This document shows, piece after piece, positions 7,409-13,628 of a stretch of 14,973 nt of DNA. The stretch is from an uncultured Coriobacteriaceae bacterium (lineage in GTDB: Bacteria; Actinomycetota; Coriobacteriia; Coriobacteriales; Eggerthellaceae): NCBI GenBank assembly GCA_946623915.1, contig CAMORQ010000013.1, positions 1 to 14,973 on the forward strand. The letters run 5' to 3'. The position numbers were made by a program, and so were the translations under genes. How positions within the stretch are numbered: position 1 is the first letter of the stretch; each line of letters opens with the position of its first letter. Below the pieces are notes generated by a model that saw nothing but the letters and a program-made list of their open reading frames with translations, was not told where the DNA came from and did no database searches.

Positions 7409-7423
7409 CGTTGCTGTCACATT
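7391..7423 (+). promoter_or_regulatory. Perfect 15-bp dyad at the Memo-like/AMMECR1 junction
   Basis: AATGTGACAGCAACG (7391-7405) and CGTTGCTGTCACATT (7409-7423) are exact inverted copies with a 3-base centre CGT. The stem begins within the stop codon and ends 10 bases before the AMMECR1 ribosome binding site. The sequence after it (TAGATAATATG) has no U-tract, so it is a poor intrinsic terminator. It could modulate translation, RNA stability or partial termination, or be a protein-binding dyad. The structure is certain; the role is not known. Confidence 0.6.
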
Positions 7424-7446
7424 TAGATAATATGAGAGGGGTTGTC

Positions 7447-7962
7447 GTGATCGACGAATACGTGAAACTCGCACGCATGAGCTTCGAAGCGTACACGCGG
7501 CATGGCAGGCGGATCGAGGTGCCGGAGGGGCTGAGCACCCACTTGCTTTCCGAACGCGCTGGGTGCTTCGTGTCTTTGCATGTTGGCGATGATTTGCGCG
7601 GTTGCATCGGCACGCTTGCCCCAACGCGGCCCACGCTCGCCGATGAAATCATCGAAAACGCCATCTCCGCATGCAGTCGCGATCCCCGGTTTCCCTCGGT
7701 GCGTCCTGAAGAGCTGCCCTCCATCCATTGCAGCGTCGACGTGTTAGGGGAGGCCGAAGACATCGACGGATTGGACCAGCTCGATGTGAAGCGCTACGGC
7801 GTGATCGTCACGAAGGGCTTCCGACGCGGCGTGCTTTTGCCGGATCTGGACGGAGTGGACACTCCCGAGCAGCAGGTGGCCATCGCCAAGCAGAAGGCAG
7901 GCATCTCAATGGCCGAATCCTGCGATCTGCAACGCTTCGAAGTGGTCCGCCACAGCGAGTGA
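7447..7962 (+). CDS. AMMECR1-domain protein of the AmmeMemoRadiSam set
   Basis: A 171-residue single-domain AMMECR1 protein. The family signature LRGCIG is at residues 50-55, preceded by GCFVSLHVGDD (39-49) and followed by NAISACSRDPRFPSV (71-85) and the conserved YGVIVTKG (117-124). No enzymatic activity is established for the family. I chose GTG 7447 because GAGAGGGG (7434-7441) precedes it by 5 bases; ATG 7432 and TTG 7411 are in the same frame but have no ribosome binding site and add a non-family stretch. The frame is continuous with the upstream Memo-like gene apart from one TAA. The domain starts at once (IDEYVKLAR), as expected if a linker was cut. The stop is followed closely by the radical SAM gene. 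Confidence 0.88.
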   Translation: MIDEYVKLARMSFEAYTRHGRRIEVPEGLSTHLLSERAGCFVSLHVGDDLRGCIGTLAPTRPTLADEIIENAISACSRDPRFPSVRPEELPSIHCSVDVLGEAEDIDGLDQLDVKRYGVIVTKGFRRGVLLPDLDGVDTPEQQVAIAKQKAGISMAESCDLQRFEVVRHSE

Positions 7963-7963
7963 G

Positions 7964-7996
7964 CATGTGGCAGGATCTGCATTTTTCCGCCACATG
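7964..7996 (+). other. Inverted repeat before the radical SAM start
   Basis: CATGTGGC (7964-7971) pairs with GCCACATG (7989-7996) across a 17-base spacer. The right arm ends on the first G of the GGAG ribosome binding site (7996-7999) of the radical SAM gene, so folding could reduce its access. No U-tract follows as needed for a terminator. It may be chance. Confidence 0.3.
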
Positions 7997-8005
7997 GAGT
8001 ACCGC

Positions 8006-8845
8006 ATGGGTAAAGTAGAGTGCACAACATGTCCGCGTCGTTGTCGGCTTGCCGAAGGGCAGGTGGGGGCGTGTCGGGCGCGCGGCAACGTCTCCGGTCG
8101 TGTTGCATGCTTGAACTACGGGAGGGCAACGTCGCTTGCCCTCGATCCCGTCGAGAAGAAGCCTTTTTCGAACTGGATGAGCGGACGTTACGTGCTGTCG
8201 GTGGGCAGTTTCGGCTGCAACCTTTCGTGCCCGTTCTGCCAGAACCACACCATTTCGCAAGCGGGTGAACACGACGTCGCCGTTTACGAGCTGTCGCCCG
8301 AAGAACTGGTGTCGCGCGCCCTCGACTTGCGCAGCGCCGGCTGTGTAGGTGTCGCGTTCACCTACAACGAACCGCTTGTGGGATGGGAATACGTCAAAGA
8401 TGCTAGCAAAGTGGCCCACGAAGCCGGTTTGAAGACGGCCCTTGTCAGCAACGGTGCGGTGGAGCCATCGGTGTTTTCAGACCTTGTGGGCATCATTGAT
8501 GCGGTCAACTTCGACCTGAAGGCCTTCAATGCGGAATTTTACCGAGCATGCGGATCTGGCGATGCGCTGCATTGCGTGCGGGACAATATTCGAATAGCCC
8601 ACGAGTGTCCGACATGCCATTTGGAAGTGACGTCCCTGTTCGTTGCTGGCATGAGTTCCGAATCCGACGTTCTAGATGCAGCCTACTGGATCGCGCACAT
8701 GGATCCTGCGATACCGTTCCATCTGTCGCAGTACCATCCTGCCTACCGCATGGACACGCCGGCCGTTCCCGACAGGGCGATACGCCTTCTCGGCGAAAAG
8801 CTTGGTGAAGTGCTGGACACGGTGGTGCTGGGCAATCTGCGGTAG
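8006..8845 (+). CDS. AmmeMemoRadiSam radical SAM enzyme
   Basis: A 279-residue radical SAM protein. The cluster motif CxxxCxxC is CNLSCPFC (71-78), giving the [4Fe-4S] that cleaves S-adenosylmethionine. Four further cysteines at the start (C6, C9, C13, C23 in CTTCPRRC and GACRAR) are typical of this family and of related pyruvate-formate-lyase-activase-like enzymes. VGSFGCNLSCPFCQN and the LALDPVEKKP segment (45-54) match the subgroup accompanying Memo and AMMECR1, whose substrate is unknown. ATG 8006 is chosen: GGAG (7996-7999) lies 6 bases upstream and family members begin near the first cysteine pair; GTG 7967 and ATG 7994 are alternatives. It is the last gene of the group; the next bases hold the pyr promoter. 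Confidence 0.9.
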   Translation: MGKVECTTCPRRCRLAEGQVGACRARGNVSGRVACLNYGRATSLALDPVEKKPFSNWMSGRYVLSVGSFGCNLSCPFCQNHTISQAGEHDVAVYELSPEELVSRALDLRSAGCVGVAFTYNEPLVGWEYVKDASKVAHEAGLKTALVSNGAVEPSVFSDLVGIIDAVNFDLKAFNAEFYRACGSGDALHCVRDNIRIAHECPTCHLEVTSLFVAGMSSESDVLDAAYWIAHMDPAIPFHLSQYHPAYRMDTPAVPDRAIRLLGEKLGEVLDTVVLGNLR

Positions 8846-8853
8846 ACGCACTG

Positions 8854-8869
8854 TGCTATGATGCTTTCA
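8854..8869 (+). promoter_or_regulatory. Extended -10 promoter of the pyr operon
   Basis: TGCTATGAT (8854-8862) is a TGn-extended -10 element (TATGAT against TATAAT). No good -35 is seen at the proper distance (AATCTG at 8834-8839), which extended -10 promoters can tolerate. The predicted start near A8869 puts the PyrR-binding hairpin at the very 5' end of the transcript, as in other attenuated pyr leaders. Confidence 0.55.
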
Positions 8870-8876
8870 GCCCTTT

Positions 8877-8913
8877 AAATGCGGTACAGAGAGACCGACA
8901 AGGCTTGCATATT
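8877..8913 (+). promoter_or_regulatory. PyrR-binding RNA hairpin (anti-antiterminator) of the pyr leader
   Basis: The transcript would fold with the lower stem ATGC (8879-8882)/GCAT (8907-8910), the upper stem GGT (8883-8885)/ACC (8894-8896) and the terminal loop ACAGAGAG, with the conserved GACAAGG on the 3' side (8897-8903). CAGAGAGACCGACAAGG closely resembles the PyrR-binding consensus of Bacillus pyr leaders (CCAGAGAGGCUGAGAAGG, from memory). UMP/UTP-bound PyrR would stabilise it and so permit the downstream terminator. Confidence 0.8.
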
Positions 8914-8953
8914 CGCTGCTCGACTCGACGAGCGGCACGAGTCTTCGAAGCCT
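8901..8953 (+). promoter_or_regulatory. Candidate antiterminator of the pyr leader
   Basis: AGGCTT (8901-8906), inside the PyrR-binding hairpin, can pair with AAGCCT (8948-8953), the 5' arm of the terminator. This pairing excludes both, as required for attenuation. The enclosed region folds by itself: GCTGCTCG (8915-8922) with CGAGCGGC (8929-8936, one G-U pair), or alternatively GACTCG (8922-8927) with CGAGTC (8938-8943). The pairing is read by eye, without energy calculation. Confidence 0.5.
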
Positions 8954-8982
8954 CCGAACCGCCGCGGAGGCTTTAGCGTTTT
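8948..8982 (+). terminator. PyrR-controlled attenuator (intrinsic terminator)
   Basis: AAGCCTCCG (8948-8956) pairs perfectly with CGGAGGCTT (8965-8973) around an 8-base loop, followed by the U-rich TTAGCGTTTT (8973-8982). It stands about 80 bases before pyrR. The 3' arm repeats the AGGCTT found in the PyrR-binding hairpin, so the two compete for the same AAGCCT partner. Confidence 0.75.
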
Positions 8983-9002
8983 CGCAGGCCGGCACGCCTG
9001 CG
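8983..9002 (+). other. Second hairpin in the pyr leader
   Basis: CGCAGGC (8983-8989) pairs with GCCTGCG (8996-9002) around a 6-base loop, directly after the attenuator U-rich tract. It is followed by TATTGACGTTTT. It may be a second weak terminator or a leader structure upstream of the pyrR ribosome binding site. No role is shown. Confidence 0.35.
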
Positions 9003-9062
9003 TATTGACGTTTTGTCCTTACCGCTCGCTTTTCGCATCCGAAACGGAAGGAGGCTGGTTTC

Positions 9063-9650
9063 ATGAGCGAGACTTTGCAGGTCAAGTCCATTTGCATGGA
9101 CGCAAGCGAAATCGAAAGGACGCTTACCCGCATTGCGCATCAGATCCTCGAGGCCAACAGCGGCGCAGAAAACATCGCCTTGGTGGGAATCGTCACGCGT
9201 GGCGACGTTTTGGCAAAGGAGCTGGTGGGCAAGATTGCCGAGATAGAAGGAGTGGATGTGCCTTTCGGCCATTTGGACATCAGCTTCTACCGCGACGATT
9301 TCGCCACAAGGCTCGCACCTGCCGTGCACGAAACGCGGATCAGCTTCGACATCGACGGCAAGGACATCGTGCTCGTGGACGATGTCCTCTACACCGGGCG
9401 AACCATCCGTGCCGCGCTCGACGCCTTGATGGATATGGGCCGCCCGAAGACCGTGCAGTTGGCCGTTCTGGTCGACCGCGGCCACAGGGAGCTGCCCATT
9501 CGCGCCGATTTCGTCGGCAAGAACGTCCCTAGCTCGTCCGACGAGAACGTGCGCCTGTTCCTCGAGGAAGTCGACGGCGTGAGCGAAGTCGCCATCCTCC
9601 AGTTGCCGCAGGAAACCGGCGCCGGCAGCGCGCTGAACGAAGGTGAGTAG
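9063..9650 (+). CDS. pyrR: PyrR: pyr operon RNA-binding attenuator / uracil phosphoribosyltransferase
   Basis: A 195-residue PyrR of the type I phosphoribosyltransferase fold. The PRPP loop is VLVDDVLYTGRT (103-114), and the PyrR signature DRGHRELPIRADFVGKNVP spans 138-156. The family binds a specific hairpin in pyr mRNA when loaded with UMP and promotes termination; it often also has uracil phosphoribosyltransferase activity. The cognate hairpin is visible in the leader just upstream, so autoregulation of this operon is well supported. AAGGAGG (9048-9054) precedes ATG 9063 by 8 bases. The C-terminus runs somewhat past the Bacillus protein (about 180 residues) with a Gly/Ala-rich tail. It ends one base before the pyrB ATG. 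Confidence 0.96.
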   Translation: MSETLQVKSICMDASEIERTLTRIAHQILEANSGAENIALVGIVTRGDVLAKELVGKIAEIEGVDVPFGHLDISFYRDDFATRLAPAVHETRISFDIDGKDIVLVDDVLYTGRTIRAALDALMDMGRPKTVQLAVLVDRGHRELPIRADFVGKNVPSSSDENVRLFLEEVDGVSEVAILQLPQETGAGSALNEGE

Positions 9651-9651
9651 C

Positions 9652-10596
9652 ATGGGCTTTTCTCACAAGCACCTCATCGACATCACCGAATATTCCGCCG
9701 AAGACATCATGACGATTCTGGAGACGGCGAAAACGCTTTCCGAAGTCAACGAACGACGCATCAAGAAGGTCCCGACGCTGCAGGGTTTCACGGTGGTCAA
9801 CATGTTCAACGAACCGTCCACGCGAACGCGTTCGTCGTTCGAGCTGGCCGAAAAACGCATGAGTTGCGACACCATCAACTTCGGTGGCAGCTCGACGAGC
9901 TCTGTGAAGGGCGAAAGCCTGGTCGATACCATGGAAACGCTGAACAGCTATAAGATCGACCTGGCGGTTATCCGCGACAAACACGCGGGTGCGCCTCAGC
10001 TCGTGGCGAAGCATACGAGCGCGGGTGTGGTCGACGCTGGGGACGGCAAGCATCAGCACCCCACTCAAGCCCTGCTGGATTTGTACTCCATCTGGCAGGA
10101 AAAGGGCACCCTCGAAGGGTTGCACGTGGCCATTGTGGGAGACATCGCCCATTCGCGCGTGTGCGGATCGCTTGTCCCTGCGCTCAAGATCATGGGGTCA
10201 ACGGTCACGCTCGTAGCGCCTCAAACGCTGCTGCCGCCGCGCCCCGACGTGCTTGGTGCCGACAACGTTTCGAGTTATTTCGACGAAGTCCTCCCCGAAG
10301 TCGATGTGGTCTACATGCTGCGGGTGCAGCGCGAGCGCTTGGAGGGCGCGCCGTTTCCCAGCGAGCGCGAATACCACATGCTCTTCGGCTTGACGCAAGC
10401 GCGCGATGCGCTGATGAGGCCCGATGCCATCGTGTGCCATCCGGGGCCTATCAACCGGGGGGTCGAACTCGACAGCTTCATGGCCGACCACCCGACGCGT
10501 TCGGTCATCCTCGATCAGGTTTATGCTGGCATATGCACGCGTATGTCTGTGCTGTATTGGCTGCTAGGAGGTAGCGACAATGGCTCTGCTTCTTAA
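9652..10596 (+). CDS. pyrB: Aspartate carbamoyltransferase catalytic subunit
   Basis: A 314-residue ATCase catalytic chain that condenses carbamoyl phosphate with aspartate to carbamoyl-aspartate. The carbamoyl-phosphate loop STRTRSSFE (55-63) is present, as are HPTQALLD, LRVQRER and the C-terminal HPGPINRG typical of the family. There is no pyrI regulatory chain in the window, consistent with the unregulated Gram-positive type. ATG 9652 with AGGTGA (9641-9646) 5 bases upstream is preferred to GTG 9643, which would overlap pyrR. The last 17 bases overlap the start of pyrC. Confidence 0.96.
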   Translation: MGFSHKHLIDITEYSAEDIMTILETAKTLSEVNERRIKKVPTLQGFTVVNMFNEPSTRTRSSFELAEKRMSCDTINFGGSSTSSVKGESLVDTMETLNSYKIDLAVIRDKHAGAPQLVAKHTSAGVVDAGDGKHQHPTQALLDLYSIWQEKGTLEGLHVAIVGDIAHSRVCGSLVPALKIMGSTVTLVAPQTLLPPRPDVLGADNVSSYFDEVLPEVDVVYMLRVQRERLEGAPFPSEREYHMLFGLTQARDALMRPDAIVCHPGPINRGVELDSFMADHPTRSVILDQVYAGICTRMSVLYWLLGGSDNGSAS

Positions 10597-11872
10597 GAAC
10601 GTACATGCGATAGACCCCCAGGTCTCGATTAACGAGGTGTGCGACATCGTCGTGCGCGACGGCAAAATCGTCGAAGTTGGTCAGGGTCTTTCCATACCAA
10701 AAGGCGAAACGCGCGACATGGACGGCAAGATCTGCATTCCCGGCCTTGTCGATATCCATGTCCATTTGCGCGAACCCGGCCAGGAGCACAAAGAAGACAT
10801 CGCTTCTGGAACGCGCGCCGCTGCCAAGGGCGGAGTCGTGGCGGTGTGCTGCATGCCTAACACCTCTCCGACCATAGACAACGCCGACGTTGTCGAATAC
10901 GTGCGCAAACGCGCCGACGAAGTCGGGAAGTGCCGCGTGCTCGTCGCAGGCGCGTGCACCCAGGGGCTTCGGGGCGAAGTGCTCTCCGAAATGGGGGACA
11001 TGGTCGCCCACGGCGCGGTGGCCTTCACCGACGACGGGCGCGGCGTGCAAGACTCCGGGATGATGCGTCGCGTCATGGATTACGCTGCGCAGTTCGGGTG
11101 CGTGGTCATGAGCCACTGCCAGGACGAAGGGCTTGTCGGCAAGGGGCAGGTCAACGAGGGCGCTGTTTCGACGCGTCTGGGCATGGCGGGCTGGCCGGCC
11201 GAAGGCGAAGAGCTTCAAATCCAGCGCGACATCGCCCTGTGCCGTCTTACGGGCACGCCTTTGCATCTTCAGCACGTTTCCTCCCGGCGAGGCATCGACA
11301 TGGTTCGCCGCGCCAAAGCAGAGGGCTTGCCTGTCACCTGCGAGGTAACGCCGCATCATTTGTTCCTTACCGAAGAGGCCATCGGCGCTGATTACAACAC
11401 GAATCTGAAGGTGAATCCGCCGTTGCGCACGGCAGATGACAACGATGCTCTGGTCGAAGGAATTCTCGACGGCACCGTGGATTGCATCGTGACCGACCAT
11501 GCGCCTCATGCCGCGTGGGAAAAAGACGTGGAGTTCGAAGAGGCCCCCTTTGGGATGACGGGCATAGAAGCTTCCCTGGGTTTGGTGATTACGCAGCTTG
11601 TGGCACCCGGCGTTATCACGTTCGAGCGGATGGTCGAATTGATGGCGATCAATCCCCGACGCATCTTGTGCCAGGAAAAAGTTGCCTTGATGCAGGGGTG
11701 CACGGCCGACCTGACCATCATCGATCCGTCATGCTCTTGGACGGTGGGCGAGGATGGCTACGAGAGCAAATCGACCAACTGCGGATTCGAAGGCGCCGAA
11801 CTTGTGGGTCGGGCAACCGACACGTATGTGGGCGGATATGCGACCATGCAGGACGGCGCTATCGTCGAATAA
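10580..11872 (+). CDS. pyrC: Dihydroorotase, class I
   Basis: A 430-residue amidohydrolase converting carbamoyl-aspartate to dihydroorotate. The zinc site is complete by motif: HVHLR (60-64: H60, H62, R64), FTDDG with D151/D152, SHCQDE with H179, LQHVSS with H232, and TDHAPH with D306. This is the class I Bacillus-like form (about 430 residues) rather than the shorter E. coli form. AGGAGG (10566-10571) within the end of pyrB precedes ATG 10580 by 8 bases, and the 17-base overlap suggests coupled translation. It ends 53 bases before pyrK, the largest gap in the operon. Confidence 0.96.
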   Translation: MALLLKNVHAIDPQVSINEVCDIVVRDGKIVEVGQGLSIPKGETRDMDGKICIPGLVDIHVHLREPGQEHKEDIASGTRAAAKGGVVAVCCMPNTSPTIDNADVVEYVRKRADEVGKCRVLVAGACTQGLRGEVLSEMGDMVAHGAVAFTDDGRGVQDSGMMRRVMDYAAQFGCVVMSHCQDEGLVGKGQVNEGAVSTRLGMAGWPAEGEELQIQRDIALCRLTGTPLHLQHVSSRRGIDMVRRAKAEGLPVTCEVTPHHLFLTEEAIGADYNTNLKVNPPLRTADDNDALVEGILDGTVDCIVTDHAPHAAWEKDVEFEEAPFGMTGIEASLGLVITQLVAPGVITFERMVELMAINPRRILCQEKVALMQGCTADLTIIDPSCSWTVGEDGYESKSTNCGFEGAELVGRATDTYVGGYATMQDGAIVE

Positions 11873-11883
11873 CCGTCCGTTCA

Positions 11884-11900
11884 GGCGCAACTGTTGCGCC
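11884..11900 (+). other. Intercistronic palindrome between pyrC and pyrK
   Basis: GGCGCAA (11884-11890) pairs with TTGCGCC (11894-11900) around CTG; the 17-base palindrome is GGCGCAACTGTTGCGCC. No U-tract follows, so it is not an intrinsic terminator. It sits 11 bases before the AAAGGTGG ribosome binding site (11912-11919) of pyrK. mRNA processing or stability is possible. Confidence 0.4.
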
Positions 11901-11925
11901 ATGGTATGTTGAAAGGTGGTGCGAT

Positions 11926-12714
11926 ATGGCGGATTCGAAGCTTATCGAGGAACGCGCACTCGTCGTTTCCAACGAACAGGTTGACAAACGGCTGTATTTC
12001 ACCGTGCTGGAAAGCCCGCAGATCGCCGCAGCGTTGTGCCCGGGTCAATTCGTGCACATGCAGATTCCGGGCATGCCCGACAAGATTCTGCGCCGGCCTT
12101 TTTCCGTGTACGCGACCGATCCTGGATCGGGAACGCTGAAGATTCTCTACCAGGTGGTCGGATCCGGCACCGAAGTCTTGAGCAACGTCGTTGCAGGCGC
12201 CCATTCCAGCTTGATAGGGCCTGTCGGCAACACGTGGACTCCACCTGCGGGAGCGCGTGCGTTGCTTGTGGGAGGCGGTGTCGGCGCCGCCCCTTTGTTC
12301 ATGCTCGCACAGCAGCTTTCAGAAGCAGGAAGCGGATTGTGCGTAGTGCTGGGGGCTCAGACGAAAGACGCGCTCGTTGCATACGACGACTATTGCGCCC
12401 TTCCGGGGGTCCGTGTGGTGGCCGCCACTGACGACGGCTCGTTCGGGCATGCCGGATTCTGCACGCAGCCTGCCCAGGAAGCGATGGATTCGGGCGAATT
12501 CGACTATGTGGCGGCATGCGGACCCGATCCGCTCATCCGCATCGTGGCGGGCATGGCAGCGGACAGGAGCCTGCCTTGCCAGGTGTCGCTCGAGCGCCGC
12601 ATGGCGTGTGGGGTCGGCGCGTGCCTTTCGTGCGTCGTCGACACTGTACATGGAAAGAAGCGCTGCTGCGTCGATGGACCTGTTTTCGAAGCATCGGAGG
12701 TGGTGTGGCAATGA
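11926..12714 (+). CDS. pyrK: Dihydroorotate dehydrogenase electron-transfer subunit (FAD, 2Fe-2S)
   Basis: A 262-residue PyrK. It carries FAD and a [2Fe-2S] cluster and passes electrons from PyrD to NAD+ in the class 1B enzyme. Visible motifs are the flavin-binding RRPFSVY (64-70), the nucleotide-binding LLVGGGVGAAPLF (110-122), and the cluster cysteines in CGVGACLSC near residues 226-234 with a further CC in KRCCVDGPVF. ATG 11926 has AAAGGTGG (11912-11919) before it; the long frame upstream is a shadow of pyrC. The TGA overlaps the pyrD ATG (ATGA, 12711-12714), matching the need for equal amounts of the two subunits. Its presence shows an NAD-linked, not quinone-linked, dihydroorotate dehydrogenase. 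Confidence 0.95.
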   Translation: MADSKLIEERALVVSNEQVDKRLYFTVLESPQIAAALCPGQFVHMQIPGMPDKILRRPFSVYATDPGSGTLKILYQVVGSGTEVLSNVVAGAHSSLIGPVGNTWTPPAGARALLVGGGVGAAPLFMLAQQLSEAGSGLCVVLGAQTKDALVAYDDYCALPGVRVVAATDDGSFGHAGFCTQPAQEAMDSGEFDYVAACGPDPLIRIVAGMAADRSLPCQVSLERRMACGVGACLSCVVDTVHGKKRCCVDGPVFEASEVVWQ

Positions 12715-13628
12715 GCGAGGTGAACATGTCGGTCAACCTCGGCGGTTTGGTTATGAAAAACCCCGTCACTGTCGCTTCGGGCACGTTCGCTGCCGGTCGT
12801 GAGTACAACGACTTCTTTGATGTGTCCATGCTTGGCGCCGTAACCACGAAGGGGGTCTCCCTCAATGGCTGGGAGGGCAACGACAGCCCGCGCATTGCGG
12901 AAACGGCCAGCGGCATGCTCAATTCCATCGGGTTGCAGAACCCCGGCGTCGCTGTATTGCGCGAAAAGGACCTCGGCTGGCTGGAAGGTAAGGATGTGCC
13001 CGTGATCGTGAACGTGTCCGGACACAGTCGCCAGGAATACGTCGATGTGATCGAGGCTCTCGAGGGCGACGACCGGGTCGATGCGTACGAGGTTAACATC
13101 AGCTGCCCCAACGTCGACGAGGGGGGCATGACGTTTGGTACCCACGTGCCGAGCGTGGAAGCGGTGGTGTCGTCGTGCCGCGCCGCTACGAAACGGCCGC
13201 TGATCGTGAAGCTGTCGCCCAACGTTACCGACATCGCAGAAATCGCACGCGCTGCCGCCGATGCCGGCGCAGATGCGCTGTCGCTCATCAACACTCTGCT
13301 CGGCATGGCGATCGACGCCCGTACACGCAGGCCGCAGCTTGCACGTGTGGTCGGCGGCCTTTCAGGCCCTGCAGTGAAGCCGGTGGCGCTGCGCATGGTG
13401 TGGCAAGTTCATCAGGCGGTTTCCGTGCCCGTTTTGGGCATGGGAGGCATCAGCACGGGAATCGACGCCGCCGAGTTCATGCTGGCCGGTGCCACAGCGG
13501 TCGCGGTCGGAACCGCGAACTTCGTCAATCCTCGTGCGGCCGCCGATGTCGCCGACGGATTGCGTGCGTACTGCATAGAGCAAGGCATTTCGGACGTGAA
13601 CGACCTGATAGGAGCACTTGAATGCTAG
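12711..13628 (+). CDS. pyrD: Dihydroorotate dehydrogenase catalytic subunit, class 1B
   Basis: A 305-residue FMN TIM-barrel enzyme oxidising dihydroorotate to orotate. The catalytic cysteine is C132 in EVNISCPN, as expected for class 1 (class 2 uses serine). NSIGLQNPG (71-79), KLSPNV and the phosphate-binding GMGGIS also match. No membrane-binding N-terminal extension is present, consistent with a cytosolic PyrK partner. ATG 12711 has GGAGGTGG (12696-12703) upstream and overlaps pyrK by 4 bases; the ATG at 12726 is a less likely start. The 3' end overlaps pyrF by 7 bases. Confidence 0.96.
   Translation: MSEVNMSVNLGGLVMKNPVTVASGTFAAGREYNDFFDVSMLGAVTTKGVSLNGWEGNDSPRIAETASGMLNSIGLQNPGVAVLREKDLGWLEGKDVPVIVNVSGHSRQEYVDVIEALEGDDRVDAYEVNISCPNVDEGGMTFGTHVPSVEAVVSSCRAATKRPLIVKLSPNVTDIAEIARAAADAGADALSLINTLLGMAIDARTRRPQLARVVGGLSGPAVKPVALRMVWQVHQAVSVPVLGMGGISTGIDAAEFMLAGATAVAVGTANFVNPRAAADVADGLRAYCIEQGISDVNDLIGALEC

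Larger units (their letters stand above)
8846..9062 (+). other. Leader region of the pyr operon (217 bases, no coding gene)
   Basis: This is the longest non-coding stretch of the window. It contains the extended -10 promoter, the PyrR-binding hairpin, a candidate antiterminator, the attenuator and a further hairpin, listed separately, followed by about 45 bases (9003-9047) in which I see nothing specific before the pyrR ribosome binding site. No convincing leader peptide is seen. Confidence 0.7.

Noticed and set aside
7394..7422. CRP/FNR-type operator (TGTGA...TCACA)
   Set aside because: The half-sites are present because of the dyad, but the spacing between them is about 19 bases rather than 6, and there is no credible promoter at a suitable place.
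7390..7446. Programmed stop-codon readthrough joining Memo-like and AMMECR1 proteins
   Set aside because: The frame does allow it and a hairpin is present, but AMMECR1 has its own start with a strong ribosome binding site, the stop is TAA, and the stem overlaps the stop rather than following at the usual distance. Separate translation is the simpler reading.
9005..9033. Second promoter before pyrR (TTGACG at 9005-9010)
   Set aside because: No reasonable -10 follows at 16-18 bases, and a promoter there would bypass the attenuator.
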